DNA from: Bryoerythrophyllum caledonicum
Lineage: Eukaryota > Streptophyta > Bryopsida > Pottiales > Pottiaceae
Reading direction: 5' to 3'
Length of the DNA: 64,000 nucleotides
NCBI GenBank assembly: GCA_963971425.1
Contig: OZ020518.1
Location: forward strand, 7,729,989-7,793,988
Shown here: piece by piece, positions 50,771 to 60,857 of the stretch
Position numbering within the stretch: position 1 is the first letter of the stretch
Layout of the letters: each line of letters begins with the position of its first letter
Notes under the pieces: generated by a model
Database searches by the model: none
The model's input: only the letters and a program-made list of their open reading frames with translations
Told to the model about the DNA's origin: nothing
Position numbers and translations under genes: made by a program

Positions 50771-50968
50771 TCCACAACGAAGATGGATGCCATGGACACT
50801 GAAAACCCCCACCCAAGAACTATGAAGACCATAGAGACATTGGGATAAACTCCAATGGCAAGTGAAGGTCCAACCCCATCCAAAAAAACAAAAGGTAATT
50901 ATCTCACTCGCATCCAAGTCTCTATCCTTGACCTCTCCTCATTTTGATTCTGGCTGGGCTTTTCAACT

Positions 50969-52363
50969 ATGGAAAAGCTTGCTGTAGACGTGGGACATGA
51001 GCCCTTGTTCAGCGGGGAGAGCGTTAGAGACATGATGACTTGTGGAGTACCCAAAGATGAAGCAGAGGAGGCCCTTGGAGCGGTTGTGGCCTATCTAAGG
51101 ATTCCACAACTCTTATATTCTTTGGTGCGCAACGACAACATCGAGGGCCAACACTGCAACCTTACACATGTACCCTTTGATATTCCTACACACCCTATCA
51201 CTGGACTCTCTTACGACTTCCATGTAGCAATTCACTTCGAATAGCAACCGCATCCTATGCATCATGGTGATGTGAAGAGACTAGCATTGGCTAGGCTTGA
51301 ACACATGAAAATACCATTAGGCACCAACCTGATGGATCCCATGGCCGTTTTATGCAAAGGGGTCAAAAAAGAGGGACAGAAGGGTGTTTGGTCAGGTATC
51401 ATCAAACTACATCTCTTTAGGCTAGAGGTAGATGCTATTGCTCTTCTACGAGGCACACGATACTTCATCCTACATCTGGACCCTATAGGACAAGCCTCCT
51501 TAGGGAAAGTGTGCAAAACCTTCCATGTGGTGGCATGTAAGAATTTATCAATGCGAATCAAGAGTGAGACTCTCCAAGGCGTTGCTGCTCACACCCTTCT
51601 CCAAGATGTAGTGACAAATAGTTTCTTGAGAAACTTGGAATATGAGGTTACAGATGTGTAGAAGGTATAGGAAGAGTCACATGCGTTCATAGTTGCTCCA
51701 ACCCCACTACAGGCCAAAAAAATTGAGCTCGACCAGATCACCACACACCACGAGATGATACCAGCTCGGACTAGCAGCTCTAGAACCCTCTCACCTGCTG
51801 ATAGAGCCAAGAAGGACGCACTCACGGTTACCCTATCCCAACTTCCCATCTTCATGAGTGTGGTTGAAACCACGGATGTCATTCACCAAACCGTTGATGC
51901 CAAAAATGTAATCTCCCTATGGTTCCACAGGCAACAGAGAGGAAAACATAATGGCAGTGCCAATGTGCAATTCCCTAACCCCATCATCTACCGCAAATTC
52001 CTACACAAGACCTTCACTATAGGGAGACATCAAGTAGAGATTTCCCCTCACCGCCGTAGCCTCGAAGGTGATGATCCACCCTCCACATACCTATTGGAGA
52101 AATGGGGCTTCAATGACATCAACAAAGCACTTGTAAACTCGGTGGCGTCCCTACAAGTTACTCCCACTCCCACAGGCATTACTTGGTCCGAAATGACCTC
52201 TATCATAGACGCAGGTAAGAAGAGGTTGCGCCAAGAGCTCTCTACTCTACGAGAGGACATCATCAAGGACACAAGGGCTTACACAGACAACCGCATCAAT
52301 GAGTTACATGCGAAACTCTCAAATGAGGAGCAGTTAATGGCCTCTGCACTCATGGCCATGTAA
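50969..52363 (+). pseudogene. ORF1 of copy D, RRM-like, interrupted by two TAG codons
   Basis: One frame of 464 codons broken only by TAG at 51242-51244 and 51659-51661. It is homologous to ORF1 of copy C throughout (EALGAVVAYL / EACEAIVSFP, YDFHVAIHFE / LDYHIAICFE, LEVDAIALLRGTRYFILHLD). The RRM-like block is DALTVTLSQLPIF, helix, NVISLWFHRQ, NGSANVQFPN, IIYRKFLHKT, VEISPHRRSL. A helical tail (KKRLRQELSTLREDIIKD) follows. Divergence from copy C is high, so C and D represent different subfamilies. It ends 1,180 bp before the 2A motif. Confidence 0.75.
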
Positions 52364-53543
52364 TAGAACACAGGTTCGCGACCACCAACTACCCTAGCTA
52401 TAGAGGACCACTCAAACGTGGATTGACCAAGGACCCCGGCCAAAGATATCATCAATCTCAAGACACAAGGGTGAACAAGGCTTCCACTCCTCACCACCAC
52501 CTTTCTCCATCATTGCCATGCACCTCCTCAAACACTGTAAGTGTGATCCCCTTTAATGCGCTATCTATCCTTCACTACAAGTTGCTAGGATATGATCACT
52601 TGACTATTACACTAGCACTCACTACCCCCCCTCTAGCTACACACTACTCTCCCTTTGATTTGCCCTCATTAGTGCTATGCCACCCCTTCCTTCTTCTTGT
52701 AGCTCACTCTTGCTTCACTACTGTCTTCATAATCACTTCTCTAGTTGTCTCCTACCATAGATTTACTCCATATCTTTACTACAACACACACACACAGCTA
52801 GATACAAGACTCGAAGACCATATGATGGAAGGTTGTATGAGAATTGGAGTTTAATCCTACATATACATAAATGTTGTCACCACATATACCATTAGGGTAT
52901 GAATATCTCTTGGAAAAACACATATGGAATACACACAATCAATACTCACACAGAACTACCATGTAAGAAAATTACAAACACACCTCATACATCTATACAC
53001 AACACAATAACCATACTCCCACAAACAACATCATATACCACTTACTACTCCACATTTATGCACATCTTTTTGCACATAGAGCACAGAACCACAAACAGAA
53101 ATACACACGCCACAATCTCACCCTTAACCAAAAAGTATAGCCCCGTTACAACTCCCATCCCACTCACCCTAATACCAAAAATTACATTTATGACACATAT
53201 AGGGCAAAGCATTCAAGAAACCAAAACAAACACACATACAAAATCACTGGAACCCGTCACAACTACAAACACATACTTCCAAATAACTACAAGGCCAGAG
53301 TTAGTCCCAAACAAGATAAAAAAATACAAACCATACCACAAATACACCTAAAATCACAATGAATCAATCCATCCCTCCTTCCGTCACACCCAGAGTCACC
53401 ATAACACCCACACATACCCGGATAAACAAAAATAATAAAACCAAAAATATTAAAACAAGAAAAACCTAAAATACAGACATAAATCAATAAACCACAAACA
53501 ACAAATTAAACCTTCACATTATAAAAACTTATTACTACTAAGT
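52364..53543 (+). other. Inter-ORF spacer of copy D
   Basis: Pyrimidine-rich with a hydrophobic frame (52423-52854, FLLLVAHSCFTTVFIITSLV), then A/C-rich. The frame 52899-53351 is in phase with the 2A motif but is separated from it by stops. The composition switch matches the spacer of copy C. Confidence 0.5.
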
Positions 53544-53570
53544 GGAGATATAGAAACCAATCCAGGACCC
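53544..53570 (+). other. 2A-like motif, copy D
   Basis: Reads LLLLSGDIETNPGP followed by Met (53571, MPSVLKRHP). It fits the full 2A consensus D(V/I)ExNPGP with the preferred upstream leucines and SG. This is the best-preserved example in the window. Confidence 0.88.
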
Positions 53571-56500
53571 ATGCCTAGTGTATTAAAAAGACACCCGACA
53601 ACACATAAAAAAATGCCAAAATATACTTCATACCAAACACCATAAAACTACAACCGGAATACAAACACATTGCTCAGATATTTGCACCGCTTTTAAAAAC
53701 CACAAATATACTACATCAACTACACAACACAAAATACCCAAATATTGCCCAATACATACAACAAAAAAATGCACATCCATCAACACATATTCTATATGCC
53801 CTAGTAATTACCACCCACCCAAACATAGACGAATGTAACTGCCTTTTAAATCTACAAAACCCAAATATATCTACATGGACTAACACACTATTACAAACCT
53901 TATCAAACTTACAAAATCCACCCAAAAGACACATTCGTACCCCACATCCTTATACAAAATTTCTTGAAGAAAACCTAAGTATCATAAAACACAAAAACTC
54001 AATACATAAAGAATTCTACGACCTATTACACAGTCAAACCATACCACCTTCACACAACACAATCAAACAAAAATTTCCTTACCTCCCTAACAAACTAATT
54101 AATGAGTCACTAAGATGTTTTGACCCCATACCAGAATATACCCATCCACCCCCTCCACCCTCTCACATCCCTCGACATAACCAAAATATCAACTCAAATA
54201 ATGAAAACACAATCATAATTACATGGAATGCTTCATCTCTAAACACCGCTCTCCCAATCTTACAAGCTCTGGTCACACATACAAACACACCACCAGCCGT
54301 CATAGGTATACAAGAAATAAAAATATTGGCCACAAAATCTACAAAATACATACAAAACATATTTCAAGACTACAAACTTATTTTCAACAACACGCATGCA
54401 TTAACAAGATGCATCCAACAACGTAGACCGTACACACCGGGCCATGGTGGCCTCCTTATGTTAATACACAAAAAATACGCTTTCCCGGGCAACATCAAAA
54501 AAATCCCTACCCCAATGCACATATCTCCCTACCTCCAAATAATTAAAATTGCTAATCAACCACTACAATCATGGCTAATCTTTCACATGTGTATGCCCTC
54601 CCACCCCAAAGATACTAGATTTATTATAGAAATACAAAACAATACTACATCCCAAATAAATAATAACCCTAATAACAATTACATGTTATGTGGAGATTTT
54701 AATAGAGACATAGCTCTAATTGGTCGACAAAACGGAAACCATAACACCCCCCTCAAACCATAGACTATCAATGGCGCCACTTCATAGAAAACCTAAATTT
54801 CACCTACATAAAAACTAACACACAATACTCCAGACAAGGCGGATATAACTACAGTGATTGGAGGCTAATAGATGGTTTTTATATAAACACAGGTAATACT
54901 TCACAGTACACCTCTACCACAAACAAAGACATTATACTCAACTCGGATCACTCGCATGTACAACTTCACATCCCAAATAACATATTAATTAGCCGTACCT
55001 CCATAGTCACAAACAATGTTACTATACAAATACTAAATCCCATCCCAAAAGATAACTTAGAAAAATTCAACACAACGTTCTTTAAAAAAAACTCTATACA
55101 AATTTACTCTATCATAAACACCCTTGAAAATAATAACCAACTCTCTCAAACACATTGGAATAAAGCATGTCATGATTTAGACATACTCATAAATAAAATC
55201 TCCGAAACACTCAAACAAACTTGCCAAGCTCCACCCATATCTCAAATGACACAACGCACTTCCCAACAAGGTGATTATCTCCCCCGCAAACTTTCTAAGA
55301 TATGGAAACAACACCTAACTACATACCATATAATACGAAAAATTATAAGAATTGTAAAAAATAACCCTCAATGGCGTAATCACCCCATATGCAACGAATT
55401 ACTAACTTTGCACCATATCCAAATTCCTGCCCCACCTCCCCCGGACCTACTCCATGATACGTGGTTAAACAACATTGCACTAATCGCTAAAAACGCCAAT
55501 ATACAAGCCCCGAAAGTAACTACAAAATACACCCAAGATAATATTGAAAAAGCCATCTCAAAATATAGACAACTATATGAAACTAGCTCGAAGAAAATAA
55601 ATAGAAAAGTTTAAAAAAAACTAGAATCTCGCCACTAGATTGCATCATTGACCAATACAATAACATCCTAACCAACCCGGAAGACATCGCAAATGAAATA
55701 TTCAACCAACAGACAAAAAACAATAGACCCACAGTACCAACATGCAACTACCAAACACAACACCCAATCGAATACACATGTGCAATACGACAGTATCCAT
55801 GGCATGATCTAGATGGATTTACCTTAGACAAACGAGGTGAACCTGAAATTCCATTCCATACATACTTCAACAGAGTCATATACGACACATGTCTCCAAAA
55901 CCTCAGAAATAACAAAGCCCCAGGGCCAGACTGTATACCTAATTCAATACTTAAAAACTTGCCCCCAAGATTTCATAAATTACTATTCCTATTCTTATTC
56001 ACTGCTACAAACAAAAACAAATACCAACCTCATGGAAAACAAGTACAACAATTTTACTATACAAAAAAAGAGATCCTTCACTACTATCCAATCATAGACC
56101 AATTGCACTAGCCAACACAATATATAAACTCTACACCAGCACACTTACCTCAATACTCTCCTCATATGGTGAAAAGTTTAAAATCCTACACGATAGTCAA
56201 GAAGGATTTAGAGCATAAAGGAGTACCTCAAGACAAATACAAACAATAATTGCGGCACTTGAAGACGCACGACTCACAAATCAAGACATATATGTCTTAT
56301 ATATTGACTTTAAAAATGCCTTTGGTTCTATAGACCACGCTCGACTACTAGCGATAATGACTGACATTGGGTATCCAAAAGATGCAACTGCACTAGTTGG
56401 AAACATCTACTCTCAATCATCTATCCACTACATCAGTGAGCACTTTGGAAGGACTAAGCCTATCCCCATTCATAGAGGAACTATACAAGGAGATACCCTC

Positions 56501-59500
56501 AGTCCATACCTATTCATTATATTTTTAGAACCACTACTTAGATGGCTAGAGAGAGGTAATAATGGATACACCTTTGGTACATCACAATTACCATAACCTT
56601 GCCGCCTACGCTAAAGACCTTGCTATCCTAACTAACAAAATCAAATCACTACAAACACAAATTACAAAAATAGATAGATATTGTAAATGGACTGGTATGG
56701 AGGTAGGCGTTTCAAAATGCGCAACTACCGGTTGTCCAAACAATTCCAAAATGAATCCAACTGCATTCAAAGCCCTAATGCAAGCCTCCAACATCAATTA
56801 CCGTGGCCAACCAATCCCCATATTACACCAAAATGAATCGTATGTATACCTAGGCACAAATCTAGTTCCCTCTCTAAAATGGAAAATCCAAATCCACAAT
56901 ACAACCACAAAACTCATTAAACAATGCAAAGAATTGACAACATGTCCGGCCACTATGAAACAAAGAATTAAAATGGTTGACACCGTAATACGCCCAGGTG
57001 TAGCATACAGCTTCTACGCTGTACCATACTCTATGCCAGCTATCAAAAAGCTTGATCAAAAGATAATAGCCATACAAAAAACCATTTGTGGTATGCCAAA
57101 ATGTATGCCAAACGCAATAACCCAACTCCCACATAACCTATTTGGACTTGAAGCTTTCTCCCTTAAAAATGCCTACCTCAAATGTATAGGAGAACAACCA
57201 CAAAATGCTTTAAATGACAAAGGTAGGCTCGGAAAAATATACTATGGGCTTACTCATTATATTCTTGCACAATATGGTGGTGCCGAAAATATACTTAGAA
57301 TTAAAAAAACGGATTGTACAAGATCACCAATAACTCGTACACTTTTCTTATTAAAACATGTAGCTAAAATTCACCTTAAGAGTACACTTCCAAACTTCCT
57401 CTCTGATCTAACACCATTAGAAGTATTATGGAGCCAAGAAACACAAAACCACAATACACTAAACGCCCAACTCTCCCAAAAATTGTTACATAAACTCCTC
57501 TCAAAAAATATTTTTGAATTAAAATAAATTACTCTACCAAACGGCACACACATCATGAATAATGAAGACTTCAAAACCTTCCACTTCTCCCCATCCAAAC
57601 TAATCAAAAGTGCCCTCAATATTGCCAAACAACTTTTCTGCCATCCAACTTGCCCCACCACATGTGATACCCCTTGCAACACACACCCATACTCTTACAT
57701 ACTTCAAGACTCATTCATCACCATCAATAACAACATCCTTCCAAGAATTACCCTCCCAACCCTTCACACCCCTACCACCCACATCCCCCAACATACATCC
57801 CCAAAAATCCCACCATATACCCCATTAATAACATCATAAGCCATGAACAAATACAACATATAGATACCAACAATATACAAAATACCTTTACAAGATATCT
57901 ATGTCAATGGCAACACAATAACAACACATTCAACAAATGGCTTCCTCAAAGAAACCTCTTTCCAAGACACGACAATAATACCTCTACATATAACACCGAA
58001 AAATTAAAAACATACTATCAACAAAGTAAAAATAAATTCTACTCAGAAATCATCCAAGCCCACCACCCCCAAGAACAATTAGAAGATTCAAGATCCATAA
58101 CCCCACCCATTATCATTCCATTTCTAAACATTCATACAACGGAATGCAACCCTGAAAACGACATTCTCACATCCTCGAACACCATTAAGATAGAGAACAA
58201 TCAAGCCCATTTATATGAAGAAAATGGCCAACATTTACACACTATTCCCACTACTAGACTCCAATGGCTATGGAACCAATACAATTTGAAACTACAAACT
58301 CCTATAAACATCGAACCAATAACCCAACCATTTGAAACCGAACTAGTTTGGCTATACCAAAGATATAAATATCGCATTCCAAAAAATAACCCCCTCAAAA
58401 GTGCACAATACACAATATCCACACCTATGCTCGACTCTTTAATCTCATCGTTCAATATCAAACAATCATACTTTTCTTCCCCCGTCACATGTTCCACCAA
58501 ACTACAAAAATTCTACTCCCCATTTGAAAGAGACAAAATATTCGGCTCCCTTGGAAAAGATTTTGACCACAAATGGATTGGTAATGGTATAGCACACCCT
58601 CACAATGAAGCGGAAACACAACAAGCAATACACTGGGCACGACTTGCTGCCAAAAATTACCCACACCACACATCTACAATCATTATCACCCCAGACAAAA
58701 ACTGGTACCAAAACTTTAACCAACAAACAAGTCCATTCTTAGACTCTCATATCATTGCCTTATTCGAAGCAGACTCAATACCATATGAAGAACCCACTAT
58801 TCCACCTGAACTAAAAAAGCCTCGGATAGAACCATCCTCATTACAAATAATATGTGTCCACCACCAAAATCAAACCCTTGGCACCCCAGAACAACTAGAA
58901 GAACTTACCTCCATAGCAAATTCTCTAAACATACACTGCTTATATACAAAAATGGCCCCACCAACGCCTATACAAACAATAGTCCACAAAAACAAAAAAA
59001 TGGTCTGAACTAAATTATAGTAACAATACTCTAGACTAACTTTAAACACCCCGACCCCTCCCAGAGTACCAAACTACCACCTCACCAAAATTTGACCCTG
59101 CATATAGCTACTATACTGATGGCTACTTCAAAGCACCAGAACAAATTAGCCCGGGTAACTGGCGCAGAGAAAAAGCCGATTATCGAATATACAACTCTAC
59201 GAAAGAAATCAAATTAGCCAAAAGATTGCATGGACTACAAAATATCCTCAGAGCAGAATTCATGGCCATCCACAAAACACTGGAAATCGTCACAACAAAA
59301 TACAACAATGAACCAGCGCACATATTCACAAACTGCATCAACGCACTGTACTTATTAAACACCCAAATAACACATCCTACCCTCCATAATAGCCACCCCG
59401 ACCAAATATTACTAGAATCAATGGTCGAAATGATACTAAAACGAAGACATCACAACCCTCCACAAAGTTTGAGCCTATACCAATATTGACGGCAACGAAC

Positions 59501-60565
59501 AAGCGGATAAACTAGCAGAAGAAGGCTGTGAAAAATCTCACAAAAATGCCAAAGACCCACACGAATATGCCATACCACTCCATACTACTTCCAAAAAGCA
59601 GATTGGCCCTCAAAAGAAGACACCCCTGATAAAGGCCCAGTTTGATTCTTGAACAAATACCTCAAAAAACAAGACCTATACAACAACCTTGACACAATCT
59701 CAGAAAACTTCCCTAACATAGAAAAGTGGACTAACAACAACAACATAGATAATGAACTCTCGACAATTTTTTGGAAAAACCCCATATCACCGACTCACAA
59801 ATAACATGCCTTATCAAATTCCGTACCGGACAATACATGGGAAATGCCCGAAAACAACTCTTCTTTGGAATAGAAAGATTCCCATCCATAACATGCCCCA
59901 TATGCACTTCCACGGACCCTAACACATGGCTACATGTCCTTAAATGTCAAAACCACCATATACACTCTCTAATTGTCAAAAGACATAACGAAGCTGTATG
60001 GGAAATCCATAAATTAATCACCTCCCATAACAAATCAAGATGTTTTATTCTCATGAACGCCGGAACCTTTAATAAAAATCCACAAGAAAATACGGTGCCA
60101 CCATGGCTACTCCCATGTACATGTGAAACCCAACGATGCCACTGTAATGCTCGACTTAAACCGGACATACTCTGCGTTAGAGGCCTACCATACAACGACT
60201 TCCCACCGGACCACATAAATCAAGACTACACCATTCAATTCATCGAATTTACATATTGTAATGATAGATTCTCCCCAGAAACAATTGAAAACAAAATCAA
60301 TAAATACCAACCCCTTATTGATGACATCACTGCCCTTGGATGGAAAGTGGACCCTCTTATTGTACTCACTGCCGGCGCTTGCGCCACCACCTTTATCCCA
60401 TCTATAAAAACCCTTGAAGATACCTTCAAAACTCCTATTGATTCAATTATAAACACTTTCAAAAATATTAATATTATTGCCATACAACATGCTATGTCCA
60501 TCCTTCTACATAAACGCAAAATTAAAAACAACCAAGCCCTTCCTGATACACAAGACCCCCTATGA
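53571..60565 (+). pseudogene. ORF2 polyprotein of copy D (about 2,330 codons, frameshifted)
   Basis: Domain order: N-terminal region (53571-54200); APE (54220-54980; QEIK, GDFNRD near 54692, NSDHSH); RT (55880-56900) with the catalytic box mutated to YAKD at 56608-56619; thumb and linker; methyltransferase-like block with IAHPH at 58589-58603; RNase H (59090-59530) with DGYF and FTNCINAL, so a catalytic Asp is lost; a 264-codon intact frame 59771-60565 with CCHC (59894-59947, C-x2-C-x9-H-x3-C), KPD (60158-60166) and IEF (Glu 60245-60247). Frameshifts near 53610, 54763, 55614, 56000 and 59010 break it elsewhere. Confidence 0.85.
59771..60565 (+). CDS. Intact C-terminal module of ORF2, copy D: CCHC knuckle plus restriction-like endonuclease
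   Basis: 264 codons without interruption. The RTG block (IKFRTGQYMGNARKQLFFGI) is followed by the zinc knuckle, RHNEAVWEIHKLI, a second cluster CTCETQRCHC, LKPDILCVRG, IQFIEFTYCND, NKINKYQPLIDD and GWKVDPLIVLTAG. This is the layout of the nuclease domain that ends R2- and Dualen-type LINE proteins. It is probably only a surviving part of the dead ORF2, not a separate gene; the ATG at 59771 is incidental. Confidence 0.6.
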   Translation: MEKPHITDSQITCLIKFRTGQYMGNARKQLFFGIERFPSITCPICTSTDPNTWLHVLKCQNHHIHSLIVKRHNEAVWEIHKLITSHNKSRCFILMNAGTFNKNPQENTVPPWLLPCTCETQRCHCNARLKPDILCVRGLPYNDFPPDHINQDYTIQFIEFTYCNDRFSPETIENKINKYQPLIDDITALGWKVDPLIVLTAGACATTFIPSIKTLEDTFKTPIDSIINTFKNINIIAIQHAMSILLHKRKIKNNQALPDTQDPL

Positions 60566-60857
60566 AGTTACCACTTTACTTTATTCTAGTCCCTGGCATG
60601 CAAAACACACCCTCTTCTCCATCTTTCTCTCCTCTCCATCTCTCTCCTCCCTCCCTCCCTCCCTCCTCCCTTGTTATTCTTTGATTGGTTGGTTTTGGGG
60701 TTTTTTGGCTACTTATTACATAGTGTCTACCCTCGAAAGGGGAAAGTAGTTCCAGCTTACTAATTCCCTGCCCGGTGGGCATGGTCTTAGTAGTGGAACG
60801 AACAGACACTTCATTCATGCCGGTTTATTCCCTTCAGAGACTGGCGTTCTTCTTCTG
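60566..60857 (+). other. 3' UTR of copy D with terminal hairpin
   Basis: Contains a CT-rich run (ccctccctccctcc), the family motif catagtgtctaccctcgaaa (60719-60738) and cttagtagtggaacgaacag (60786-60805). A stem follows, ATGCCGG (60817-60823) / CTGGCGT (60841-60847), with G-T wobble replacing two Watson-Crick pairs of copy A, then ttcttcttct. The change of pairs with stem retention supports a selected structure. Confidence 0.7.

Larger units (their letters stand above)
50771..60857 (+). mobile_element. LINE copy D, the most complete copy
   Basis: Runs from ORF1 (50969-52363, two TAG stops) through the spacer, 2A motif (53544-53570), ORF2 (53571-60565) and 3' UTR to the terminal hairpin (60817-60847) and TTC tail (to 60856). 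All domains of the family are represented in order. The 5' boundary is not visible and may extend to about 49000. Several inactivating changes are present. Confidence 0.8.

Noticed and set aside
53544..53570. Viral origin of the 2A motif (picornavirus-like insertion)
   Set aside because: The motif is embedded in LINE ORF2 in three copies and is followed by conserved LINE sequence; no viral capsid or replicase sequence is nearby.
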